From Micromonospora sp. NBRC 110009 (GTDB lineage: Bacteria; Actinomycetota; Actinomycetes; Mycobacteriales; Micromonosporaceae), in assembly GCF_030518795.1 (NCBI RefSeq), contig NZ_CP130427.1, positions 1,922,001 through 1,986,000 of the forward strand: DNA of 64,000 nucleotides, given 5' to 3'. Below the pieces are notes generated by a model that saw nothing but the letters and a program-made list of their open reading frames with translations, had not been told where the DNA came from and did no database searches. Positions 17,301-25,343 of the stretch are shown here, one piece after another. The position numbers and the translations under genes were made by a program. Every line of letters starts with the position of its first letter. The stretch's first letter is position 1.

Positions 17301-18969
17301 TGGCGAAGTGCGGGTAGAGGTGGCAGTGGAAGATGATGTCGCCGAAGGTCGCTTTCTTGTCCTGGTGCGACGAGCCGGCGCCGCCCTGGACCACCAGGTC
17401 ATAGCTGGTGCCCGGGGAGACGGACTGCACGTCCAGGATGTTGGTCTTGCCGGTGACGTGGTTCGGGCTGCTCAGCCCGTCCACCCCGCCCTCGTTCTGC
17501 GGGTCGTACGCCCACCGGTTGACGTGCCAGTGGAAGGTGTGCGTCTCGAACTCGGCCGGGTGCAGCAGTCGCACCTGGGCCGGCTCGCCCCGGTAGTTCG
17601 GAAAGACCAGGTCGCCGCCGCCCGGGTCGCCGTAGATCCACGACGACAGCGAGGTCTCCTCACCGATGCACTCGTTGGCCGTGTAACCCTGCCCGGCCGC
17701 GGTGGCGGCGGGGCAGCCGATCTCCTCCCGATTGAAGGTCGGCTCAGCCCGGTAGTTGAAGGCGAACCACTCGAGCTTGACCGGCACCTCCTCGTGGTAC
17801 TGGACGATGGCGTCCGCGTCGCCGCCGCCCAGTCCCGGCAGCGTGTCCTTGGTCAGGACCGCAGTCTGCGCCGAGGTCGGTGCGACACACTCGGAGCCCG
17901 TCTTGTCCTCCGAGCCGCCGCGGCAGAAGCGGGTCAGGATGCCCGGCTCGGCCTCCACCTCGTCGTGCATGAAGAGCACGTTCTCGCGGAAGTCCTTGTT
18001 GTTCGGCCGCTTGATGATCGCCCGGGTGCCGGAGGCCAGGGGCCCGCCGGTGTGCGAGTCGACCCAGGTCGCGTCGCTCGCCTCCACGACGATCGCGCCG
18101 AACGCCCCGAACCCGTGCGAGCCGATGAACTTCACCTTGCCGGTGGAGTCCTTCGGCTGGGTCTGCCGGGAGCTGAAGTCCGCGCCGTCCTTGAACTGGT
18201 ACTCGCCCTCGGCCTGGGCGTGCAGCAGGTAGGTGATCGAGGCGCCCGGCGCGGCCGTGGAGTCGGGGTTGTCGCCCACCACCGTGCCGTCGGCGGTCTT
18301 GACGTCATAGTCCAGACCGTCGAAGTGCATCGAGGCGTTCGGCGCGTTGGCCGGGTCGAAGTCGATCTTCGGGGCGGAGAGCGCCGGCGCGAACTCGCGG
18401 GCGCCTAGGGTGCTCGACCCCGCCGCCTTCTTGATCTCGCCGGGCAGCGTGTAGATCGCCGAGTCCCGGACCGTACGGTCCAGGGCCGGCGCCGCCTCGT
18501 TCAACCGGTTGGTGAAGTTGACCGTGACGCAGTCACCCTTGTTGACCCGCAGGGTGAGCGGCTCGATCAGGTCGTCGATGTTCGCCTTGGAGGGGTCCGC
18601 GGCGTACTTGAAGTTCGACCGGACCGTGGCGATGTTCGAGTCGAGGATGTACATCCTGCCCTCGGGGACCACGTCCCCGTACCGGTTGAGGAAGATCGGC
18701 AGGTTGATCAGCGAGACGTTGAACGTCTTCGTCGGGGCCCCGGCGACGCACGGGCTGACCGGGGTGCCCGCAGGCGGTGGCAGTGAGGCGGCAGTGGCCT
18801 GGCTGACCATCCACACGGCACCTCCGGCGAGGGCCATCCAGAGACCCGCGCCTACGGTGAGGGCGAGCCGGACGGGCCAGGTGGCGCGGCGGCGTGCGCC
18901 CATCAGGACGAACGCGGCGAACGCCAGGACGACTAGTAGGGGTGTGACATCGGCAGGTGTTGCGACCAC
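14359..18969 (-). CDS. Giant three-module multicopper oxidase
   Basis: A 1536-aa protein: two N-terminal membrane helices (PLLVVLAFAAFVLMGA and LALTVGAGLWMALAGGAVWM) and a huge extracytoplasmic part. The latter contains three related modules of about 450-500 aa, each opening C-x-x-G-x-P-x-K-(T/A)-F-N-(V/I) and followed by NVGDCV-type strands (about residues 60, 670 and 1110). Copper motifs are unevenly spread: HTFHWH at about 477, HCHLYPHFANGM (type 1/type 3 motif) at about 548, HQH at about 758, HDH at about 809, MHHASHG at about 1282 and LHDHLW at about 1439. The GTG at 18967-18969 was chosen because AGGGAGG lies five bases before it. Substrate unknown; copper or manganese oxidation or a phenolic oxidase are options. 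Confidence 0.88.
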   Translation of the reverse strand: MVATPADVTPLLVVLAFAAFVLMGARRRATWPVRLALTVGAGLWMALAGGAVWMVSQATAASLPPPAGTPVSPCVAGAPTKTFNVSLINLPIFLNRYGDVVPEGRMYILDSNIATVRSNFKYAADPSKANIDDLIEPLTLRVNKGDCVTVNFTNRLNEAAPALDRTVRDSAIYTLPGEIKKAAGSSTLGAREFAPALSAPKIDFDPANAPNASMHFDGLDYDVKTADGTVVGDNPDSTAAPGASITYLLHAQAEGEYQFKDGADFSSRQTQPKDSTGKVKFIGSHGFGAFGAIVVEASDATWVDSHTGGPLASGTRAIIKRPNNKDFRENVLFMHDEVEAEPGILTRFCRGGSEDKTGSECVAPTSAQTAVLTKDTLPGLGGGDADAIVQYHEEVPVKLEWFAFNYRAEPTFNREEIGCPAATAAGQGYTANECIGEETSLSSWIYGDPGGGDLVFPNYRGEPAQVRLLHPAEFETHTFHWHVNRWAYDPQNEGGVDGLSSPNHVTGKTNILDVQSVSPGTSYDLVVQGGAGSSHQDKKATFGDIIFHCHLYPHFANGMWGLNRTLDKLEDGTRKNPDGTPIPRLEPLADFDYDTSVSGVNPPPTPDATKTPGFPHFIPGVFGYKAPKPPLGVSARATNGVFPPTTKEKAAADAGAQVPGGFFQNPCPTGRPVKTFNISAIQLSQTYNPKAKWRNPQSRVYVLDSERDAVLAGKKPEPFSPLLNVGDCVVYNLTNRLPMTYGGTAFDRLQTTNEVGLHQHMVQFDVLSSDGAANGWNYDQGADGAANGVGQTITYRDFVHENTSTNSFHDHFYANVHQDAGLFGGGTIHDAGCTFKDPKTDAVVTVGTLVSVICNSTTDYNGKVTDGYDYRNVSLFIEDHVPMYKDPDPNTTNDDQFVTSYGVPIQPAKFPSSNDDQGVMGINYRLEPFEARRDKDPSQVFASPDPYTEEFPADPFTPMPMAFVGDRIKWRIFQLSQEESHGLNLDARWRNEPKDPNSNIVSAQHIGILEYFEMQVKSQREGTKGGSPIDRDELYFLGGSDDMFLGGWGQLRVMRCQYWGASLQPGPDGTIPPPESLLYPLPDNTANAPNCIGEKPVAGTPPPGLPCDTGAPVKAFNVVAINRDITYNKAGDHDPNGLQYALESDWTNNTVKNEPLVIRANVGDCVEVTLKNRVDPAKMVPSCFEGVEPGQLGYRTSTLSYPGCLDQPPKDEVNVPGFLPLPVSNRVSMRPQLTNHWSVSSGVNVGSTKGYDRTVGPGEQITYRWATPVAGMAMLRDMADPMHHASHGLYGALVIEPAGSTYLHPTTGAPLASGVSAVISNPNVPDYRENIVLMNSDLALFRKDTNGNVADDQPVPDNFDLSLTPSMVADDAEDQGEFSVNYNNEPWAHRYANDQNITNIFSSYVHGDPSTPTFQAYGGDKTVFHVGQAVGDPRSTSFALHDHLWRRGPNDSESQLAATQGQFNPGVSYQIVLDPAANGGAGGRRGAAGDYLYRSGTLARHLTGGQWGIFRVYGAGRTGLISLPDRPVAGSGPASS

Positions 18970-19137
18970 TCGGCCTCCCTGTTGTTGAGCCACGGGAGGT
19001 CGCGCCCTCGACACCTAGTGCAGGACGGCGTGAACTATCGAGCGGCAGAACCCCCGTGGCCCGCTGCGAAGATACATAGATACTCGGCAATGAAGCGTAG
19101 ATTTGTCAATATCGTTGTGGCTTTCGGTCGCCGCCGG

Positions 19138-19159
19138 GCAACTTTCCGCCGCAAGTTGC
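19138..19159. promoter_or_regulatory. Inverted repeat upstream of the copper oxidase
   Basis: GCAACTT (19138-19144) and AAGTTGC (19153-19159) are perfectly complementary with an 8-base spacer. The site lies about 170 bases before the oxidase start, in an unusually AT-rich stretch (19060-19130) that on the minus strand contains a TTGACA box. It is a candidate operator; the regulator is unknown. Confidence 0.35.
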
Positions 19160-19221
19160 GAAAGGGGACCCCGCGCCGTGACCACGTCGTTCGGTCGGCG
19201 GAGTCCGGCTGGCCGAACGGT

Positions 19222-19358
19222 CAGAGGCGGAGACCCCTGCGGAGGCTGGCGAGCAGCTTGTCGCCGATTTCCGCAACCACGTGACCAAGACGCTCGGCCC
19301 AATCGTCAGGTCGCTGATCTCCGCCGGCATGGGTGGCGGCAAGTCCGACGAGGACCGA
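19222..19358 (+). pseudogene. Broken duplicate of the acsA 3' end
   Basis: Translation in one frame gives ETPAEAGEQLVADFRNHVTK then TLGPIV, closely matching AcsA ([20 protein letters not shown] then TLGPIA), and this is joined directly to SLISAGMGGGKSDED, which matches the AcsA C-terminus [14 protein letters not shown]. About 46 codons that separate these parts in acsA, including the catalytic lysine region, are missing. The fragment lies just beyond the copper oxidase, in the same orientation as acsA, so the FixH/oxidase pair is bracketed by an intact acs end and this relic. The frame then stays open into the first M6 protease gene. Confidence 0.8.
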
Positions 19359-19568
19359 CGACAGGCGCACCCACCCGTCGTTTCTTTGGGGTGCGCATCG
19401 GCGGTTCGGTGGAGGCACGGCAAGCCGAACGGGCAAAGAGGCGCTGTCACCCCTCTCAGTGACAGCGGCGGGTCCTCTAGGTTCAGCCGCACCGGGCCAG
19501 GTGATGGACGACACTTCGACGTCCCTACCGGCCGGTTCTCTCCTCCCATGCCCCACGAACGGAGCGGC

Positions 19569-22358
19569 ATGAACACATTTCCGCAGTCTGGGTCACGCCG
19601 ACGCCTACTCGTCGCGCTGCCCGCCATCGCCCTCGCCGCCACGTCGCTGACCGTGACGGGCAGCGCGGCCGCCCAGCAGTCCGGCCCAGCCCGGAGCATC
19701 GGGGCGGACGAGTTCTACATCAACTACGCCGAGCCGGAGGTGCAACCGGACACGGCGGGCAAGGAGGTCAAGGGCAAGGACGGGATCTACACCAGCCCGG
19801 TCGACGCAGCGCGGGCCTACGACCGCAAGTTCGCCGGGGGCAACCCGGTGGCCGCGCGGGAACTGGCCAAGCTGGAGGCCAAGGCGATCAAGACCGGGCA
19901 GAGCCCCCGGCAGATCAAGCAGGCCAAGGGCACGCAGACCGCCAAGCTGCTCACCCTGCTGGTGGAGTTCAACGACAAGGCGAACGACGACTTCACCAAC
20001 GTGTACGTGCCGAAGACGGTTTTCGAGGACCGGAGCTGCGTTCTCGGCACCGTCCAGAACGGCCCGAAGCACAACACGATCGCGAACCCGGCGAGCCTGC
20101 CCCACAAGGACAACAACTCCATGTGGGTGCCGGACTTCTCGCCGGCGCACTACGACAAGATGCTCTACACCAAGGAGGGCATCACCGAGCGGGTCCGCAC
20201 GGACCTGACCGGGCCGGACGGCAAGCCGGGCGTCGACATCTCCGGCCGCACGATGCACAACATGTACCTGGAGATGTCCAAGGGCGCGTACACGGTGGAC
20301 GGCGAGGCGAGCCCGTGGATCACCGTGCCGCACTCGGAGGGCTGGTACGCGGCCTCCCGCTGCTTCAAGGACGAGAACGGCAACTGGGTCGCCGGCCGCG
20401 AGCAGTCGATGAACGGCCACCCGGACAACCCGCAGGGCGCCGGGCGGCTGGCCACCGACGCGGTGGACGCGCTGGCGAAGATGCGGCCCGACTTCCCGTG
20501 GGCCGACTACGACATCGAGGACCAGGGCGACGTCGACGGTGACGGCAACGTCAACGAGCCCGACGGCGTGATCGACCACCTCGTGCTGGTGCACGCCAAC
20601 CAGGGCAAGTCCCGCGGCGGCGGCGACGTGGGCGTCTACTCGGTCTGGGCGCACTCGTCGACGGTGACCGGCGGCTACACCATCCCCGGCACCAAGATCA
20701 AGGTGGCGAACTACATCGTGCAGCCGGAGGACGCCGGCGTTGGCGTCTTCGCCCACGAGTTCGGCCACGACCTCGGCCTGCCGGACCTCTACGACACCTC
20801 CGGCAATGCCGACTCGGACGTCGACTTCTGGGACCTGATGGCCTCGGGCTCGCACACCGGCGAGATCTTCCAGGCGATGCCCACCCACATGGGCATCTGG
20901 GACAAGTGGGTGCTCGGCTGGGCCGACCCGCTGACCATCAACCCCGGTGACGACCCGCGCGCGGTGCAGCTCGGCCAGACCTCGAACACCCCGGTCGGCA
21001 CCAGGGACGGCATCAAGATCAATCTGCCGGACAAGGTGATCACCCTGGCGCAGCCGCACAGCGGCGCCAACATGTGGTACTCCGGCGCCGACCAGAACTG
21101 GGCCGACGTCAAGCTGAGCCGGACGGTCGCCGTCCCGAACGCCGCCGACGCGAAGTTCTGGATGTGGAACAACTACGTCATCGAGGCGGACTGGGACTAC
21201 GGCTTCCTCGAGGTCTCCACCAACGGCGGCGCCACCTGGGCGGAGCAGAAGGTCTACGACGCCACCGGCAAGCTGGTCACGACCAACGACGGCTACGCCG
21301 ACCCGAACGGCCGCATGGTCGACTACGGCGGCAAGAAGTACGGCCTGACCGGCAGCACCGGCGGCTGGCGGCACGACTACGTCGACCTGTCGGCGTACGC
21401 CGGGCAGACCGTGCAGCTGCGGCTCCGCTACGCCACCGACGAGGCGTTTGTGGAGCGGGGCTGGTTCGCCGATGACTTCTCGGTCACCGGCGGCGGCGCC
21501 ACCACCTGGAGCGACGACGTCGAGGGCGGCGCCAACGGCTGGACCCAGGCGCTGGGCACCTTCACCGACACCACCGGCGCGGGCTGGCACACCGACTCGG
21601 GCACCCAGGTCAAGTCGCACTACTACCTGGCCGAGTGGCGTAACTTCGACGGCTTCGACAAGGGCCTGAAGTACGCGTACGACACGGTCTACTCGCACGA
21701 GGCGTGGAAGGTCGACCGGATCTCGTACAACGCCCCGGGCATGCTGGTCTGGTACCGGGACACCGAGCTGGGCAACGTCAACCACACGACCGCGCAGCTG
21801 ACCGCGCTGCCCAGCTACGGCGCGAAGGGCGGCCTGCTGATCGTCGACTCGCACAACGACCCGCTGCGCCGCCAGGGCGAGGCGGCCGTCAAGGACCCGT
21901 CGACGCTGGACAACCTGCCCAGCCGTCCGCAGTCGTCCAACGCGGCCTTCTCGCTGGGCTCCAGCTACCCCTTCAAGGAGTGCCTGGAGGCGGCGAACGA
22001 GCCGTACAGCGAGTACTGCACCAGCTTCGGCGCCCAGGCCCCGGTGTCGGCGTTCAGCGACACCAAGGGCTGGTACCCGGGCATCGAGATCCGCAACGGC
22101 TCCGCGTTCGCCCGGGACAGCGACGCCTCCGTCGTCATCCCGTCGCGGGGCAACGCGAAGTACACCACTCGGGTGACGAACCCCGACGGTACGCCGGCTC
22201 CGGCGTACTACGGGGCGACCCTCGGTGGCGGGGCGATCGTGCTCGGCACCGGCAACCCGGGTGACGCCGCTGTCGCGTACGGCGTGTCGATCACCATCAA
22301 GGGGGCCGCCAAGAACAACTCGTACGCGACCGTGTACGTGACCTCGGCGACCCCGTGA
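19569..22358 (+). CDS. Secreted M6-family (immune inhibitor A-like) metalloprotease 1
   Basis: A 929-aa secreted zinc protease. A signal peptide (RRRLLVALPAIALAATSLTV, cleaved near GSAAA) and a propeptide precede the catalytic domain. The zinc motif HEFGHDLGLPD begins at about residue 396, with a Met-turn-like FWDLMASG after it. A calcium-loop-like DVDGDGNVNEPDG lies just upstream. C-terminal regions carry two MAM/lectin-like beta domains of the immune inhibitor A type (SAYAGQTVQLRLRYATD). GGAG precedes the ATG by 5 bases. It is the first and longest of three paralogues in tandem, with its own terminator. Probable role: degradation of extracellular protein. Confidence 0.9.
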   Translation: MNTFPQSGSRRRLLVALPAIALAATSLTVTGSAAAQQSGPARSIGADEFYINYAEPEVQPDTAGKEVKGKDGIYTSPVDAARAYDRKFAGGNPVAARELAKLEAKAIKTGQSPRQIKQAKGTQTAKLLTLLVEFNDKANDDFTNVYVPKTVFEDRSCVLGTVQNGPKHNTIANPASLPHKDNNSMWVPDFSPAHYDKMLYTKEGITERVRTDLTGPDGKPGVDISGRTMHNMYLEMSKGAYTVDGEASPWITVPHSEGWYAASRCFKDENGNWVAGREQSMNGHPDNPQGAGRLATDAVDALAKMRPDFPWADYDIEDQGDVDGDGNVNEPDGVIDHLVLVHANQGKSRGGGDVGVYSVWAHSSTVTGGYTIPGTKIKVANYIVQPEDAGVGVFAHEFGHDLGLPDLYDTSGNADSDVDFWDLMASGSHTGEIFQAMPTHMGIWDKWVLGWADPLTINPGDDPRAVQLGQTSNTPVGTRDGIKINLPDKVITLAQPHSGANMWYSGADQNWADVKLSRTVAVPNAADAKFWMWNNYVIEADWDYGFLEVSTNGGATWAEQKVYDATGKLVTTNDGYADPNGRMVDYGGKKYGLTGSTGGWRHDYVDLSAYAGQTVQLRLRYATDEAFVERGWFADDFSVTGGGATTWSDDVEGGANGWTQALGTFTDTTGAGWHTDSGTQVKSHYYLAEWRNFDGFDKGLKYAYDTVYSHEAWKVDRISYNAPGMLVWYRDTELGNVNHTTAQLTALPSYGAKGGLLIVDSHNDPLRRQGEAAVKDPSTLDNLPSRPQSSNAAFSLGSSYPFKECLEAANEPYSEYCTSFGAQAPVSAFSDTKGWYPGIEIRNGSAFARDSDASVVIPSRGNAKYTTRVTNPDGTPAPAYYGATLGGGAIVLGTGNPGDAAVAYGVSITIKGAAKNNSYATVYVTSATP

Positions 22359-22390
22359 CCTGACCGCCTCACGGCGCGTCGGACACCCGG

Positions 22391-22429
22391 CGGGGCCCGT
22401 CTGGAGCAGACTGCTCCGGACGGGCCCCG
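22391..22429 (+). terminator. Terminator after M6 protease 1
   Basis: An 11-bp outer stem (22391-22401/22419-22429) and a 6-bp inner stem (GGAGCA/TGCTCC) form one long hairpin with a single mismatch, followed by TCCTTGTT. Confidence 0.9.
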
Positions 22430-22463
22430 TCCTTGTTACGGGCCCCGCAATTTTCTTCGAATT

Positions 22464-22533
22464 CGGTGTGACGCTTTCGCACACCGCAGCGCTCCCCTTT
22501 GGGGACCTCGTAATCACCGTCACGCACGGTGAT
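22464..22533. promoter_or_regulatory. Two inverted repeats upstream of M6 protease 2
   Basis: CGGTGTG/CACACCG (22464-22470 and 22480-22486) and, more striking, ATCACCGT-N5-ACGGTGAT (22513-22533), a perfect 8-bp inverted repeat with a 5-base spacer. They occupy the 374-base gap between protease genes 1 and 2, far enough upstream of the start to be operators or leader-RNA hairpins. No known motif is recognised. Confidence 0.35.
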
Positions 22534-22717
22534 CGTAGCCAAAACGTGATGTAATTCGACGCCGAACTACCGGATGCTTTGATCCCGATTTGGCCGGGAA
22601 AGAAGGGCCGTCGTCCCGGTAATTGACCGGTGACAAGGATGCAAACCTCTGTCATTGTGAGTGACGCATGACATGACAGCGATAGCCATGGCTGTCTCTG
22701 TCGTGTAACAGATCCAC

Positions 22718-22728
22718 AAAGGAGGAGG
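22718..22728 (+). promoter_or_regulatory. Ribosome site AAAGGAGGAGG deciding a TTG start
   Basis: A complete anti-16S match lies 4 bases before TTG (22733). It fixes this rare start codon for protease 2; no ATG or GTG in frame has comparable support. Confidence 0.85.
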
Positions 22729-22732
22729 ACCT

Positions 22733-25072
22733 TTGAGGAGACGAGTCACAGCGGGCCTGGCCTCGGCCGCGGCCGCGCTGCTGGCAGCCGGTGTCGCCAC
22801 GGCACCGGCGTCCGCCGCCACCCCCGCGGCGGAGCCCACCCCGAGCGTCGACAAGGCGAAGCACGGCAAGGACAACCTGCCCGATCCCAAGGCGGATCAG
22901 CAGCGGGAGCTCAAGAAGCAGGCGATCTCCGCCCTGCTGCAGGGCAAGGCCAAGCTTCAGACGCGCAACGGCTCGAAGGTCATCCAGGTCAAGGACGACC
23001 TGTTCGTCGAGTACCAGCAGGCGCCGAAGGTCGACCCGATCTTCACCGTCCTGGTCAACTTCGGCGACAAGATTCACCCCAAGGCTGGTGGCCAGCCCGG
23101 CCCGGTGGTCAACCAGATCCCCGAGCCGGACCGCAACTGGGACGGCAGCTCCACCGACGACAACAGCACCCTGTGGCGCTCGGACTTCCACCGCGAGCAC
23201 TACATGGACATGTTCTACGGTGAGGGCGAGTCGTTCCGGGACTTCTACCTGAAGCAGTCCGGGGGCCGGTACACGGTCGGCGGCGACGTCAGCGACTGGG
23301 TCACCGTGCCGTACAACGAGGCCCGGTACGGCCGCAACGGCAACCCGGACGACCCGCAGGACATCACCGAGGACGACGGCTACTGGAGCTTCGTCGGTGA
23401 CACCGCCACGGCCTGGTACGAGTCCCAGGCCAAGGCGGGGAAGACGCCGGAGCAGATCAAGGACTACCTCAAGCAGTTCGACGTCTGGGACCGGTACGAC
23501 TTCGACGGCGACGGCAACTTCAACGAGCCCGACGGCTACATCGACCACTTCCAGGCGGTGCACGCGGGTGAGGGCGAGGAAGCCGGCGGCGGCGCCCAGG
23601 GCGCGGACGCCATCTGGTCGCACCGATGGCGCGTCGCCGCGGGCGAGGGTGAAATCGGCCCGACCGGCAACCTCAACGGTGGCGTGCAGATCGGCGACAC
23701 CGGCCTCTGGATCGGTGACTACACCACCGAGCCGGAGAACGGCGGTCTCGGCGTCTTCACCCACGAGTACGGCCACGACCTCGGCCTGCCGGACCTGTAC
23801 GACACCGCGGGTGGCGACAACGGCACCGGGTTCTGGACCCTGATGTCCTCGGGTTCGTGGCTGAGCCACGGCACTGACGACATCGGTTCGACCCCGGGCT
23901 ACATGGACCCGTGGTCGAAGCTTTTCCTGGGCTGGCTGAAGTACAGCGTCGTCGACGAGAAGAGCGGCACCACCCAGGTGACGCTCGGACCGGCCGGCGA
24001 CAGCACGGGCCCGAAGGCCCAGGCCGTCATCGTCAACCTGCCGACCCAGACCCAGACCACGAACTACAACACCCCGTTCGGGGGCTCGTACGAGTGGTGG
24101 GGCGGCGCCGCTGACGACCTGAAGAGCACGCTCACCCGCACCATCGACCTGACCGGCGTGAAGTCCGCGTCGATCACGTCGAAGCTGCAGTACGACACCG
24201 AAGAGAACTACGACTACCTCTTCGCCGAGGTGTCCACCAACGGCGGCGTCAGCTGGAAGTCCCTGACCAACAACCTGCACGACACGGTCAACGGCAAGGT
24301 CCAGACCGGCATCGACGGCTCCAGCAACGGCCAGTGGGTCGACTCGACCTACGACCTGTCGGCGTACGCCGGCCAGACCATCAAGTTCCGGTACCGCTAC
24401 TCCACCGACGGCGGCGTGCACTACGCCGGCCCGTTCATGGACAACATCTCGCTGACCAAGGACGGCGCCGTCGCCTGGACCGACGACGCGGAGACGCTGT
24501 CGGCGGACTGGGCGGTGCGGGGCTTCAAGCGGATCACCGGCACCGTGACGGACGTCTACCCCCGCTTCTACATCGCCGAGAACCGGACCTACTTCGGTTA
24601 CGACGACACGCTGCGGACCGGTGGGTACAACTACGGGTTCAACAACACCCGGCCCAACTGGGTGGAGCGGTTCTCGAACCAGCCCGGCATGTTGGTCTGG
24701 TACGTGAACTACGCGTACGGCGACAACAACACGTCGCAGCACCCGGGCTACGGCCTCAACCTCCCGGTTGACGTCCGCCCGGACAAGATCAACGTCGGCG
24801 GCCAGGGCACCATCAGCAACCGGCGCAACGGCTACGACGCCACGTTCAGCCTGTACGCGAAGCCGGCCCAGACCTTCCACAAGAACGGTGTGGCGGTCAC
24901 GGTTCCGGAGCTCGAGCCGCACCCGGTGTTCAAGGACAACGGCATCGGGGCGTACTGGTCCTCGGGCAACGCGTGGAACTCGGTGAAGGTGGCCGGTACC
25001 GGCACCAGCATCGAGATCCTGCAGCAGGGCAACACCCCGACCAGCGACATGGTCGTCAAGGTCAGCAACTGA
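22733..25072 (+). CDS. Secreted M6-family metalloprotease 2
   Basis: A 779-aa paralogue of its neighbours. It starts at TTG with a full Shine-Dalgarno. A signal peptide (VTAGLASAAAALLAAGVATA, cleavage near APASA) is followed by a propeptide (about residues 35-100) and the catalytic domain with HEYGHDLGLPD at about residue 344 and WTLMSSGSW after it. The segment DFDGDGNFNEPDGYIDHFQ is almost identical to that of protease 3 and may bind calcium. The C-terminal half has the immune inhibitor A beta domains (SAYAGQTIKFRYRYSTDGG). It is closer to protease 3 than to protease 1 by eye. Its own promoter gap and terminator suggest independent expression. Confidence 0.91.
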   Translation: MRRRVTAGLASAAAALLAAGVATAPASAATPAAEPTPSVDKAKHGKDNLPDPKADQQRELKKQAISALLQGKAKLQTRNGSKVIQVKDDLFVEYQQAPKVDPIFTVLVNFGDKIHPKAGGQPGPVVNQIPEPDRNWDGSSTDDNSTLWRSDFHREHYMDMFYGEGESFRDFYLKQSGGRYTVGGDVSDWVTVPYNEARYGRNGNPDDPQDITEDDGYWSFVGDTATAWYESQAKAGKTPEQIKDYLKQFDVWDRYDFDGDGNFNEPDGYIDHFQAVHAGEGEEAGGGAQGADAIWSHRWRVAAGEGEIGPTGNLNGGVQIGDTGLWIGDYTTEPENGGLGVFTHEYGHDLGLPDLYDTAGGDNGTGFWTLMSSGSWLSHGTDDIGSTPGYMDPWSKLFLGWLKYSVVDEKSGTTQVTLGPAGDSTGPKAQAVIVNLPTQTQTTNYNTPFGGSYEWWGGAADDLKSTLTRTIDLTGVKSASITSKLQYDTEENYDYLFAEVSTNGGVSWKSLTNNLHDTVNGKVQTGIDGSSNGQWVDSTYDLSAYAGQTIKFRYRYSTDGGVHYAGPFMDNISLTKDGAVAWTDDAETLSADWAVRGFKRITGTVTDVYPRFYIAENRTYFGYDDTLRTGGYNYGFNNTRPNWVERFSNQPGMLVWYVNYAYGDNNTSQHPGYGLNLPVDVRPDKINVGGQGTISNRRNGYDATFSLYAKPAQTFHKNGVAVTVPELEPHPVFKDNGIGAYWSSGNAWNSVKVAGTGTSIEILQQGNTPTSDMVVKVSN

Positions 25073-25090
25073 TCGGGTAGCACCAACCGG

Positions 25091-25124
25091 AAGGGGCCGG
25101 TGGCGGCGACGCCACCGGCCCCTT
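25091..25124 (+). terminator. Terminator after M6 protease 2
   Basis: Perfect 15-bp arms (25091-25105/25110-25124) with a GCGA tetraloop, followed by TTTCG. Confidence 0.92.
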
Positions 25125-25270
25125 TCGCGTACCCCGGAGGTGTTCGCCCTGATGAGGGCAGACATCGGCCGATCCGGATGTGACGGTGTGCAGCTTTCCC
25201 ATCAAGAAGTTGCTACAAATCGACGCGCGTGTCTTCCCACCCGTCACGGGAGTGTCTATCTTCACCAGTG

Positions 25271-25286
25271 GTCCCACTAGTGGGAC
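25271..25286. promoter_or_regulatory. Perfect 16-bp palindrome upstream of M6 protease 3
   Basis: GTCCCACTAGTGGGAC is a perfect palindrome 9 bases after TATCTT (25257-25262), a possible -10 box, and 57 bases before the start codon. This is the position expected of a repressor operator over or just after the transcription start. Confidence 0.5.
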
Positions 25287-25343
25287 GTCTTCGCCGGCCC
25301 GTACCCCCGTTGGGCCGGTTCCCTCACACCGGAAGGATTCCAC

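Noticed and set aside
19605..22655. A 1016-codon open frame on the minus strand opposite M6 protease 1, and similar long frames opposite proteases 2 and 3, eccE and nuo genes
   Set aside because: High GC at third codon positions keeps the antisense frame open; the translations are Val/Arg/Asp-rich without any domain, and the plus-strand genes have clear families and ribosome sites.
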